Shown here: positions 18,017-26,074 of the stretch, piece by piece | How positions within the stretch are numbered: position 1 is the first letter of the stretch | Layout of the letters: each line of letters begins with the position of its first letter | Assembly (NCBI GenBank): GCA_016718405.1 | Contig: JADKDJ010000013.1 | Location: 1-64,000, forward strand | Reading direction: 5' to 3' | From: Candidatus Rhodoferax odensensis | Lineage (GTDB): Bacteria; Pseudomonadota; Gammaproteobacteria; Burkholderiales; Burkholderiaceae_C | DNA: 64,000 nucleotides | Position numbers and translations under genes: made by a program | The notes under the pieces: generated by a model | Databases searched by the model: none | The model's input: the letters and a program-made list of their open reading frames with translations, nothing else | Told to the model about the DNA's origin: nothing

Positions 18017-18811
18017 ATGGCCTCCACCATCACCATTCCCGATGACGCACCGGCCCTCAAGGCCGCGTCCAAGAACCTTGATTTCTACTACGGTAGCTTC
18101 AAGGCGCTCAAGTCGGTCACCATGCCGATCTACGAGAACAAGGTCACGGCGCTGATCGGACCCAGCGGCTGTGGCAAGTCCACCTACCTGCGTTGCTTCA
18201 ACCGCATGCACGATCTCTATCCCGGCCATCGCTACGACGGCAAGATCGAGTTGTACCCGGATGACGTGGACATCCTGGACCACGCGGTGGACCCAATCGA
18301 GGTGCGCATGCGTATCTCCATGGTGTTCCAGAAGCCCAACCCCTTCCCGAAGTCGATCTTCGAGAATGTGGCCTATGGCTTGCGCGTGCGCGGCGAGAAG
18401 TCGCAGTCCTTCCTGGAAGACAAGGTGGAAGTGGCGCTCAAATCAGCCGCGATCTGGAACGAGGTGAAGGATCGCATGCAGGAGTCTGCCACCAATCTTT
18501 CGGGTGGTCAGCAGCAGCGCTTGTGTATCGCCAGGTCGCTGGCGACTGATCCCGAGATCATCCTGTTTGACGAGCCGACCTCTGCGCTCGATCCGATTGC
18601 GACCGGTAGTATCGAAGAGCTGATTGGCGAGCTCAAGCACAAGGTCACGATCCTGATCGTGACCCACAACATGCAGCAGGCCGCCCGTGTGTCGGACTTT
18701 GTGTCCTACATGTATCTTGGCGAGATGGTTGAGTACGGCGCCACCAGCGATATCTTCATGAAGCCCAAGCGCCAGGAGACGGAAGACTACATTACAGGAA
18801 GGTTTGGTTGA
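18017..18811 (+). CDS. pstB: Phosphate ABC transporter ATPase PstB
   Basis: A 264-residue ATPase with Walker A GPSGCGKST at about residue 48, signature LSGGQQQR at about 165, Walker B ILFDEPTSALDP, and the PstB-specific VFQKPNPFPKSIFENV. It powers PstCA and, with PhoU, links transport to PhoR signalling. It lies 24 bases after pstA. Confidence 0.97.
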   Translation: MASTITIPDDAPALKAASKNLDFYYGSFKALKSVTMPIYENKVTALIGPSGCGKSTYLRCFNRMHDLYPGHRYDGKIELYPDDVDILDHAVDPIEVRMRISMVFQKPNPFPKSIFENVAYGLRVRGEKSQSFLEDKVEVALKSAAIWNEVKDRMQESATNLSGGQQQRLCIARSLATDPEIILFDEPTSALDPIATGSIEELIGELKHKVTILIVTHNMQQAARVSDFVSYMYLGEMVEYGATSDIFMKPKRQETEDYITGRFG

Positions 18812-18813
18812 AC

Positions 18814-19515
18814 ATGAATGACAAACATCTGTCGAGCCAGTTTGACAGCGAGTTGAGCGCGGTGTCCTCGCGCGTCATGGAAATGGGTGGCCTGGTGGAG
18901 TCCCAGATTCGCACCGCTGTCTACGCCTTGGCGCAGTTCAGCGTTGAATCGGCTGATCAGGTGTTTGAGCTGGAGACACGCGTCAACGCCATGGAGGTTG
19001 ACATCGATCGCGAGTTGTCCTCCATCATCGCCCGGCGCCAACCCACCGCACGCGATCTGCGTTTGCTGATTGCCATCTCCAAGACTACCGCCAACCTGGA
19101 ACGCGCCGGCGACGAAGCCGACAAGATTGCGCGCATGGTCAAGTCCATCATCAGCAGCGGTTCGGCCCGGGCCTTGCCGGCCTCCGAGCTGCGCGTGGCA
19201 TGTGACTTGGCTTCCGGCTTGCTGCGCAAGGCACTCGACGCCTTTGCCCGATTGGACGTGAATATGGCGGTGTCCATCCTCAAGGAAGACGACGCCATCG
19301 ACCTTGAGTTCGATGGCTTTGTGCGCAAACTGATCACCTACATGATGGAGGATCCGCGAACCATCTCCCCGAGTCTGGATCTGCTGTTTTTGGCCAAGGC
19401 GATCGAGCGTATTGGTGACCACGCGAAGAACATCGCTGAGTTGATCATCTACATCGTCAAGGGCGCCGATGTGCGGCATACGTCGATCGACGCCATTGAG
19501 TCGGTCGTCCGATAG
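18814..19515 (+). CDS. phoU: Phosphate signalling regulator PhoU
   Basis: A 233-residue all-helical protein with the two three-helix repeats of PhoU. The second repeat carries AKAIERIGDHAKNIAE, and the first has NLERAGDEADKIARM, the conserved metal-binding acidic motifs. ATG 18814 lies two bases after the pstB stop and follows an AGGAAGG ribosome site at 18796-18802. PhoU holds PhoR in its phosphatase state when PstSCAB senses ample phosphate. Confidence 0.95.
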   Translation: MNDKHLSSQFDSELSAVSSRVMEMGGLVESQIRTAVYALAQFSVESADQVFELETRVNAMEVDIDRELSSIIARRQPTARDLRLLIAISKTTANLERAGDEADKIARMVKSIISSGSARALPASELRVACDLASGLLRKALDAFARLDVNMAVSILKEDDAIDLEFDGFVRKLITYMMEDPRTISPSLDLLFLAKAIERIGDHAKNIAELIIYIVKGADVRHTSIDAIESVVR

Positions 19516-19532
19516 TCAAGACAGGTTCCACG

Positions 19533-20249
19533 ATGAAGCGTTTGCCTCGGGTTCTGGTGGTAGAAGATGAACCAGCCATTGCGGAGCTGGTGGTGGTCAA
19601 TCTGCGTCACAACGGCTTTGCACCGGTGTGGGCAGCAGATGGAGAAGCTGCGCAGCTCGAGTTGGATGCGGTGCTGCCAGACGTGATTCTGCTGGACTGG
19701 ATGCTGCCGGCCGAGAGTGGCGTGGCCTTGGCGCGCAAGTGGCGCGCGCAAAGCCGCACCAAGGCGGTGCCGATCCTGATGCTCACCGCGCGCAGCGACG
19801 AGCCGGACAAGATCGCCGGCCTCGACGCGGGGGCTGACGACTACATCACCAAGCCCTTTTCCACGCAGGAGTTGATGGCGCGCATCCGGGCCGTGTTGCG
19901 CCGTCGAGCGCCCGAGCAGGTACGCCAAAGCGTGACAATCGCCGACCTGGTACTGGATGCTCAGACCCATCGGGTCTCCTACCAGGAGCAGGAGCTCAAG
20001 CTCGGGCCGACCGAATTCAAGCTGCTGTACTACCTGATGACCCACGCCGAGCGGGTGCACAGCCGTGCCCAGTTGCTGGACAAGGTCTGGGGCGATCATG
20101 TGTTCATCGAGGAGCGCACGGTGGACGTACACGTCAAGCGCCTGCGCGAGGCGCTGGGTGCGGCAGGTGCGCTGGTGGAGACAGTGCGCGGCGCGGGCTA
20201 CCGCTTGACTGCCCGGCCAAGCATTGCACTCGTCGCCGCCAAGGCGTGA
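19533..20249 (+). CDS. phoB: Phosphate response regulator PhoB
   Basis: A 238-residue OmpR/PhoB-type regulator. Receiver domain: VVEDEPAI, phospho-acceptor Asp in VILLDWMLP at about residue 54, KPF switch in DDYITKPFS. DNA-binding winged helix: LGPTEFKLLYYLMTH, then TVDVHVKRLREAL. It would bind the Pho boxes listed here. It lies 17 bases after phoU and 3 bases before phoR. Confidence 0.95.
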   Translation: MKRLPRVLVVEDEPAIAELVVVNLRHNGFAPVWAADGEAAQLELDAVLPDVILLDWMLPAESGVALARKWRAQSRTKAVPILMLTARSDEPDKIAGLDAGADDYITKPFSTQELMARIRAVLRRRAPEQVRQSVTIADLVLDAQTHRVSYQEQELKLGPTEFKLLYYLMTHAERVHSRAQLLDKVWGDHVFIEERTVDVHVKRLREALGAAGALVETVRGAGYRLTARPSIALVAAKA

Positions 20250-20252
20250 TCC

Positions 20253-21614
20253 ATGGTCTGGCGGGTATTCCGGTTCTTCCTGTTTCAGCTGTGTGGTTGT
20301 TTGATGGGCTACTGGTTGCTGGCCCTGCCCAATCCCTTGCATGGTTTGATCATCGGCCTGGTGGCGGCCAGCGCCTTGTGGGTTGCGATCGATCTTCGTC
20401 GCGTGGTACAACTGCTGAGGTGGCTCAAAGACGCAGATCAGACCAGGCCCTTGCGACTGCATGGTCTGTGGGCCGAGGTGGCGACACGGGCATCGCGTCT
20501 ATTGCGCCAGCAGGAGACCAGGGCGCATGACAGTGAACGGCGGCTGCAAGAGTTCCTCTCGGCCATTCAGGCCTCGCCCAATGGGGTGGTGTTGCTGGAC
20601 GCAGTGGGACGTATTGAATGGTGCAACGAGACAGCGGCGGATCACTTCGGGTTCGATCCCAAACGCGACCTCCAACAACACATTGGCAATCTGGTGCGCG
20701 AGCCGGCCTTTCTGGGTTACCAGGCCGCGGGTGACTTCACGCATGACGTGCTGATGCCCGGACCCCGCAGCACCGCGACCCGGCCGGTGCGGCTGGCGGT
20801 GCACTTGCACGAGTACGGCGAGGGGCGCCGCTTATTGTTGTCGCGCGACGTTACGGTGCTGGAGCAAGCCGAGGCAATGCGGCGTGACTTTGTCGCCAAC
20901 GTGTCGCATGAGATCCGAACGCCCTTGACCGTGCTGGCGGGCTTCATTGAGACCTTGCAAAACCTGCCCTTGAGCGCTGCCGAGCGCGAGCGCTACCTGG
21001 CGCTGATGTCACAACAGGCGCAGCGCATGCAGACGCTGGTGAGTGACTTGCTGACGCTGTCCAAATTGGAAGGCAGCCCGCCCCCGCGTGCGGACGAATG
21101 GATCTCGATGCAGCGGCTGGTGTCGCAAAGCGAGCAAGAAGGCCGCGAGTTGTCCGCCACCATTGCCGCACCAGGACATACCTGGCGGGTGGTCAATACC
21201 GGTCCGACCGAGTTGGCCGGTACCTATTCCGAATTGCTCAGCGCTGCGGGCAACCTGGTCAGCAATGCGGTGCGGTACACCCCCGCGTCAGGAATGATTG
21301 AGGTGGCATGGCAAGCACTGCCCGATGGCCGGGCGGAGTTCTCGGTGAAGGACTCCGGCTCGGGAATTGCCCCGGAGCACCTGCCTCGCTTGACCGAGCG
21401 TTTTTATCGGGTAGACCGGAGCCGCTCACGCGACACTGGGGGCACCGGGCTGGGCCTGGCCATCGTCAAGCACGTGGCACAACGTCACGGTGCAGAGTTG
21501 CGCATCGACAGTGTGCCGGGCGAGGGATCACGCTTTGCAATCGTGTTTCCGGCCGGTCGAATTCGGGCACGACCTGAAGCCACAGAGCACGTGCTGTCGG
21601 CGCGCCGGGCCTGA
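20253..21614 (+). CDS. phoR: Phosphate sensor histidine kinase PhoR
   Basis: A 453-residue kinase with two N-terminal membrane helices and almost no periplasmic loop, as expected for PhoR. A PAS-like segment at about residues 90-210 (FLSAIQASPNGVVLLDAVG) precedes the H box VSHEIRTPLTVLAGF; the ATPase core has NAVRYTPA, DSGSGIAPEHLPRLTERFYR and GTGLGLAIVKHVA. It phosphorylates PhoB when Pi is low. It ends the pst-pho run; the next gene is convergent 40 bases away. Confidence 0.95.
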   Translation: MVWRVFRFFLFQLCGCLMGYWLLALPNPLHGLIIGLVAASALWVAIDLRRVVQLLRWLKDADQTRPLRLHGLWAEVATRASRLLRQQETRAHDSERRLQEFLSAIQASPNGVVLLDAVGRIEWCNETAADHFGFDPKRDLQQHIGNLVREPAFLGYQAAGDFTHDVLMPGPRSTATRPVRLAVHLHEYGEGRRLLLSRDVTVLEQAEAMRRDFVANVSHEIRTPLTVLAGFIETLQNLPLSAAERERYLALMSQQAQRMQTLVSDLLTLSKLEGSPPPRADEWISMQRLVSQSEQEGRELSATIAAPGHTWRVVNTGPTELAGTYSELLSAAGNLVSNAVRYTPASGMIEVAWQALPDGRAEFSVKDSGSGIAPEHLPRLTERFYRVDRSRSRDTGGTGLGLAIVKHVAQRHGAELRIDSVPGEGSRFAIVFPAGRIRARPEATEHVLSARRA

Positions 21615-21654
21615 ACCGGGTTTTTGGTGCCAGGGTTGCCGTTGGGTCAGTCCC

Positions 21655-23364
21655 TCACGGCGCGCGCACGGGGGCACGACGGTAGATCTGGATGTGCTCG
21701 CTGCGGTCGGTGGGACGGCGCACAATGCTCCACATTGCCCACTGTGTGACGTCAATTGTGTGCTCGCCCTTGGCCAGGGCCTCGCCATTGGCCAGCAGCA
21801 CCGGACACTGCACAGCGTCGCCAGCCGCACGTAAGTTCAGCGGGCTGTGAAACTGCAGCGCGGCAATCTGGCTGCGGCTCAAACCCAGCACCTCCACACA
21901 CTCGGAGGAGGGCACCGAGCGAGTGATTTGCTGCATCATGGGCGCGTAGCTGCGGGCATAGTCCAGCAGCGGCAGCCATAACGTCAACACCAGCACCCAA
22001 CACAGCACGGCGCCACCAGCGGGCAGTACCAGACTTTTCCAGATGGCCGCGGGGTGGCGCCCCACGCGCCATTTGACCAACCAGCCCCAGGCAACCGTGG
22101 CCAACACGGCCAGGGCAAAAGGCAAGCTTGAGAACTCGTGCTCAAAACCGGGGGCGAGCCGTGCCACATTGGCGGCTGGCTGGCGGGGAATCCCGGTCTG
22201 CATGGCAATCCAGATGACCCAGACGATGATGCCGCAGCCCGAAAAGAACAGCAATGTGAACCAGTCAATCACGGCGCTGACGCCGCGCTTGAGCGTCGGA
22301 AGCGCGAATGCGGCCAAGGCGGCCAGCGCGGGCAGGGCCAACAACAAGGAGCGGTCTGCGCTGCGCGTTGTCAAGGTGCAGCCCAAGGTGACCAGCAGAT
22401 ACCACAGGGGCAATAGCAGGTGACGGCTTGTTTGAACGCCAAGGACTTGGTGGCGCCAACGCCAGACCGTCCACAGAGCCAGTGGCCAGGCTGGCCAGGT
22501 GAACCACAGTAACAAGCGGCCCAGACTGCGCCACTCGTTCCAGGATAGGCCCGGCAGCTCGACGCGCCAGCGCCAAAGATCCATCGCCGTGGCAACGGCG
22601 CCAACCAGTAGCACCACACCGCCGAGATGAAGGGCGGTCGCTTTGGGAACCGGCGCGGCGTCTTCGCCGTTTGATGGGTCCAGCCGCAGCATCAGGATGC
22701 CCCCCAGTCCAAACAGCATCGCCAGTGCCGGCGCGCCGGACAGAGCCAATCCAAGCAGGGCGGCGAAGCTGATCAGAATCGGTGCCGTGCCGGGCTGAGT
22801 CAATCGAGCGCTGGCGTAGAACGCCAGTGCCGTGAAGCAAAGTTGGGCTGCCCCGGGCGTGGTTTCGTGCGAGAGCTGGGCCAGGCCCAGGCATGCCAGC
22901 AGCGCCAACAGGCCGCCGTCGGCCATGGCTCGAGCGTAATCCGCCGGCTGGGCTTCGCCGCCAAAGGCAAACGCAACGGGTTGTGCTCGCGGACTGCGCG
23001 CCAGTTGGTAGGTGCCGTACCAGGTGGCGGCCAAGGTCACCAGCAGCAGCAGTGCGAAGGCAACCCGGGCGGCAAGGTCCAGCGGCACAAAGCTGGGAGC
23101 GAGCTTGATCGCCCAGGCGCCAAGCCAATAGGGTAGCAGCGCCTCGACCTCAGGAGCCAGGCCAAGCAAGCGCGGGTTCATCCAGTCGGCACCGTCCGCC
23201 AGCAATGCCATCATGTAGCCCAGCGCCGTGATGTCGGCGTTCTTCCAGGGGTTGCGTCCAATGAAACCGGTTATCACGTAGGCCGCGCACAGCAGCAGCA
23301 GAGCGGCGCGTGGCAAGCGTCGAACAGCGCTCTGGGCAACGATGGCGGGGATAGGATGGTTCAC
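21655..23364 (-). CDS. Multi-span membrane protein, GT-C/ArnT-like glycosyltransferase family
   Basis: A 569-residue protein with at least ten hydrophobic segments. After the first helix it has FIGRNPWKNADITALGYMMA, and a large luminal-looking loop near the end. The early acidic residue after the first helix and the pattern of segments are like the GT39/GT83 (ArnT, PMT) lipid-linked sugar transferases, but a canonical DE or DxD pair is not clear to me, so the donor and acceptor are unknown. It is transcribed alone after the L31 terminator. Confidence 0.55.
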   Translation of the reverse strand: MNHPIPAIVAQSAVRRLPRAALLLLCAAYVITGFIGRNPWKNADITALGYMMALLADGADWMNPRLLGLAPEVEALLPYWLGAWAIKLAPSFVPLDLAARVAFALLLLVTLAATWYGTYQLARSPRAQPVAFAFGGEAQPADYARAMADGGLLALLACLGLAQLSHETTPGAAQLCFTALAFYASARLTQPGTAPILISFAALLGLALSGAPALAMLFGLGGILMLRLDPSNGEDAAPVPKATALHLGGVVLLVGAVATAMDLWRWRVELPGLSWNEWRSLGRLLLWFTWPAWPLALWTVWRWRHQVLGVQTSRHLLLPLWYLLVTLGCTLTTRSADRSLLLALPALAALAAFALPTLKRGVSAVIDWFTLLFFSGCGIIVWVIWIAMQTGIPRQPAANVARLAPGFEHEFSSLPFALAVLATVAWGWLVKWRVGRHPAAIWKSLVLPAGGAVLCWVLVLTLWLPLLDYARSYAPMMQQITRSVPSSECVEVLGLSRSQIAALQFHSPLNLRAAGDAVQCPVLLANGEALAKGEHTIDVTQWAMWSIVRRPTDRSEHIQIYRRAPVRAP

Positions 23365-23511
23365 GGCTCGGTGTCGCCCGACTGGCAGGGTGGAAGAATC
23401 TTAATCGGTGAAACGCGCGTCACGACGCAGACGGGCAGAAGACGGACCGCAACGGCACAGCCCGATGTGGGCAGCCCTTTGCGGCGTTCGGATGGTTTTC
23501 ACTGGGCAAAG

Positions 23512-23545
23512 AAAAAGGCAGCGCGGTCGCCCGGGCTGCCTTTTG
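23512..23545 (-). terminator. Rho-independent terminator after rpmE2
   Basis: Arms GGCAGC and GCTGCC flank a GC-rich loop, with A-run on the left and T-run on the right in the plus strand. On the minus strand this is a hairpin followed by T residues about 20 bases after the rpmE2 stop. Confidence 0.75.
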
Positions 23546-23563
23546 CAATAGATGCGGACCAGT

Positions 23564-23821
23564 TTACTTGGCAGCAGTCTTGCCGAAGCGGTTGCGGAAA
23601 CGCTCGACGCGGCCGCCCATGTTGTCGACCGACTTTTGCGTGCCGGTGTAGAAGGGGTGTGATTCGCTGGTGGTGTCGAGCTTGAAGAGGGGCAACTCGC
23701 GCCCATCTTCCATCTTGATCATTTCTTTGGCGTTGGCGCAAGAACGCGTCACGAACTTGAATCCATTGGACATGTCCTGGAAGCAAACTTCGCGGTAGTT
23801 GGGGTGAATGCCTTCTTTCAT
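23564..23821 (-). CDS. rpmE2: 50S ribosomal protein L31 type B
   Basis: An 85-residue protein: MKEGIHPNYREVCFQD, LDTTSESHPFYTGTQK, then VERFRNRFGK. It lacks the four zinc cysteines of type A L31, with cysteines only in VCFQD and SCANAK, so it is the zinc-independent (type B) form. It is expected to replace zinc L31 when zinc is low, though in this lineage it may be the main L31. A perfect TATAAT lies about 70 bases upstream. Confidence 0.95.
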   Translation of the reverse strand: MKEGIHPNYREVCFQDMSNGFKFVTRSCANAKEMIKMEDGRELPLFKLDTTSESHPFYTGTQKSVDNMGGRVERFRNRFGKTAAK

Positions 23822-23890
23822 GATTCTTCCTTGATTCAGTTGCGGCAGCCGAGCCAGACCGTCTGGCGTACTTACCGCGAAAAGCCTTGG

Positions 23891-23896
23891 ATTATA
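23891..23896 (-). promoter_or_regulatory. Candidate -10 element for rpmE2
   Basis: Minus-strand TATAAT, 70 bases upstream of the rpmE2 ATG. No good -35 exists outside the GC-rich repeat that begins just upstream, at 23912. Confidence 0.5.
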
Positions 23897-23911
23897 GCGC
23901 GCTTCCTAAGT

Positions 23912-24191
23912 GCAATTCCCCGACGGGCCGCCCCTAGGGGAATTAGCCCCCTCGGGGGGCAGCGACCCACACGCAGTGGGGGAGCGTGGGGGCAATTCCC
24001 CGACGGGCCGCCCCTAGGGGAATTAGCCCCCTCGGGGGGGCGGCCACCCAGGGGGGCGGGCCCCACCCCCTAGGGGGCCGCAGCGACCACACGCAGTGGG
24101 GGAGTGTGGGGGCAATTCCCCGACGGGCCGCCCCTAGGGGAATTAGCCCCCTCGGGGGGCAGCGACCCACACGCAGTGGGGGAGTGTGGGG
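23912..24191. repeat. Three tandem copies of a GC-rich palindromic intergenic repeat
   Basis: The gene-free stretch 23822-24200 holds this block between rho and rpmE2. Units begin with GCAATTCCCCGACGG at 23912, 23992 and 24112, so lengths are 80, 120 and 80 bases; the middle copy has a 40-base GC-rich insertion (24040-24079) that itself contains a C-run/CTAGG/G-run palindrome. Each unit has inverted arms AATTCCCC/GGGGAATT, a CCCCCTCGGGGG hairpin and CCACAC/GTGTGG arms. The copies are nearly identical. No gene or phage trait is associated. A diverged copy lies at 56609-56681. Confidence 0.9.
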
Positions 24192-24200
24192 GCAATATCT

Positions 24201-25463
24201 CTATCCACCTCTTCGCATCATGTCGAAGAACTCGCTGTTGGTCTTGGTGGCCTTCATTTGCTTGAGCACCATCTCCATGGCCTCGACCTCGTCCATGTTG
24301 TAGAGAAACTGGCGCAGGATGCGGGTCTTCTGCAGAATTTCGGGCTGCAGCAGCAACTCTTCGCGACGCGTGCCGCTGCGGTTGAGCTGAATGGAGGGGA
24401 ACACGCGCTTTTCGTACAGGCGGCGGTCAAGGTGAATTTCGCTGTTGCCGGTGCCCTTGAACTCTTCAAAGATCACCTCGTCCATGCGGCTGCCGGTATC
24501 GACCAGGGCGGTCGCGATGATGGTCAGGGACCCGCCTTCTTCGACGTTGCGCGCCGCACCCAGAAAGCGCTTGGGCCGCTGCAGCGCATTGGAGTCCACG
24601 CCACCGGTCAGCACCTTGCCGCTGGAGGGCACCACGTTGTTGTAGGCGCGCGCCAGGCGGGTGATGGAGTCCAGCAGAATCACCACGTCCTTCTTCAGTT
24701 CGACCAGGCGTTTGGCGCGCTCGATCACCATCTCGGCCACATGCACGTGGCGCGCGGCGGGTTCGTCGAAGGTGGAGGCAATCACCTCGCCTTTGACGGT
24801 GCGCTGCATCTCGGTCACTTCTTCGGGGCGTTCGTCAATCAGCAGCACCATCAGGTAGCTCTCGGGGTAATTGGCCGAGATGGCGTGGGCGATATGCTGC
24901 ATCATCACGGTCTTGCCGCTCTTGGGCTGGGCCACGATCAGGGCGCGCTGGCCCTTGCCGATGGGGGCGATGATGTCGATCACCCGTCCGGTGATGTTCT
25001 CGTCGCTCTTGATGTCTTGTTCCAGCTTCATCTGGACCTTGGGGAACAGCGGCGTGAGGTTTTCGAACATCACCTTGTGCTTGTTGCCTTCTGGTGGGCC
25101 GCCGTTGACCTTGTCCAACTTGTTCAGGGCAAAGTAGCGTTCACCATCCTTGGGCGTGCGCACCTCGCCTTCGATCATGTCGCCGGTGTGCAGGTTGAAC
25201 CGTCGCACCTGGCTGGGGCTGATGTAGATGTCGTCGGTGCTGGCGGTGTAGCTGGTGTCGGGACTACGCAGAAAGCCAAACCCATCGGGCAGGATTTCCA
25301 GCACGCCATCGGCAATGATTTGTTCGCCGGCGCGGGCGCGCTTCTTGATGATGGCGAACATCAGCTCCTGCTTGCGCATGCGGCCGGTGTTTTCGATCTC
25401 AAGCTCTTCAGCCTGCTTGAGGACTTCCGACACGTGCAGTGCCTTGAGTTCGTTTAAGTGCAT
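24201..25463 (-). CDS. rho: Transcription termination factor Rho
   Basis: A 420-residue protein of normal length. N-terminal RNA-binding cold-shock-like domain with DGFGFLRSPDTSY; ATPase core with Walker A AQPKSGKTVMMQHIA, Walker B DVVILLDSITRLARAY, and Q-loop/R-loop segments GGVDSNALQRPKRFLGAARN and EEFKGTGNSEIHLDR. Hexameric helicase that ends transcripts. It follows trxA on the minus strand, the usual order in Burkholderiales. Confidence 0.98.
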   Translation of the reverse strand: MHLNELKALHVSEVLKQAEELEIENTGRMRKQELMFAIIKKRARAGEQIIADGVLEILPDGFGFLRSPDTSYTASTDDIYISPSQVRRFNLHTGDMIEGEVRTPKDGERYFALNKLDKVNGGPPEGNKHKVMFENLTPLFPKVQMKLEQDIKSDENITGRVIDIIAPIGKGQRALIVAQPKSGKTVMMQHIAHAISANYPESYLMVLLIDERPEEVTEMQRTVKGEVIASTFDEPAARHVHVAEMVIERAKRLVELKKDVVILLDSITRLARAYNNVVPSSGKVLTGGVDSNALQRPKRFLGAARNVEEGGSLTIIATALVDTGSRMDEVIFEEFKGTGNSEIHLDRRLYEKRVFPSIQLNRSGTRREELLLQPEILQKTRILRQFLYNMDEVEAMEMVLKQMKATKTNSEFFDMMRRGG

Positions 25464-25617
25464 GGAATTGCCCCGAAGGGGAGTTGACCGAAATACAGGG
25501 GATGGGCGAGTGGAGGCATGACGGTTGCCTCTGCCTCGATAAATTGACCCGGGAATTCGAACCCGCTCTGGATAGGTGCGGGCGATTGGTCCGGATTATG
25601 ACAGGAAATCCGGGACC

Positions 25618-25644
25618 AAAAAAGCGCCGGGCGTGGCCCGGCGC
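25618..25644 (-). terminator. Rho-independent terminator after trxA
   Basis: GCGCCGGGC and GCCCGGCGC form a perfect 9-base stem with a 3-base loop; the minus strand then has six T. It lies between trxA and rho, so rho probably also has its own promoter. Confidence 0.85.
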
Positions 25645-25654
25645 GGACCGACGA

Positions 25655-25987
25655 TCAGGCCAGTTGCTGATCGATGAAAGCGGTGAGTTGCGCCTTGCTC
25701 ATCGCACCCACCTTCGTGGCGGCGAGTTGGCCGTCCTTGAACACCATCAGTGTGGGGATGCCGCGAATGCCGAACTTGGCGGGGATTTCGCGGTTCTCGT
25801 CCACATTCATCTTGGCCACTTGCAGCTTGCCCTGGTAGGTGGTGGAGACCTCGTCCAGGATGGGGGCGATCATCTTGCAGGGACCGCACCACTCGGCCCA
25901 GTAGTCCACCAGCACGGGTTGCGCGGACTTCAAAACGTCGGCTTCGAACGAGCTGTCGGTGACTTGTTTGATCAGGGCGTTGGCCAT
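25655..25987 (-). CDS. trxA: Thioredoxin
   Basis: A 110-residue thioredoxin with the active site WAEWCGPCKM and the cis-proline segment GIRGIPTLMVF. ATG 25987 is chosen because it gives the standard TrxA length; the open frame continuing upstream to 26449 is antisense to addB and is not coding. Cytoplasmic disulphide reductant. Confidence 0.97.
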   Translation of the reverse strand: MANALIKQVTDSSFEADVLKSAQPVLVDYWAEWCGPCKMIAPILDEVSTTYQGKLQVAKMNVDENREIPAKFGIRGIPTLMVFKDGQLAATKVGAMSKAQLTAFIDQQLA

Positions 25988-26074
25988 GGTGGAATCCTTT
26001 TTTTGTGAAGCGTTACGGTTAAAGTGGGGAAATTGTGACAGAAACCAAGTCCCCCAAGCCCCGGCGCGCCCGCT

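Noticed and set aside
23912..24191. Regular repeats that might be a CRISPR array
   Set aside because: Units are contiguous with no unique spacers, 80-120 bases long and internally palindromic; no cas gene is near.
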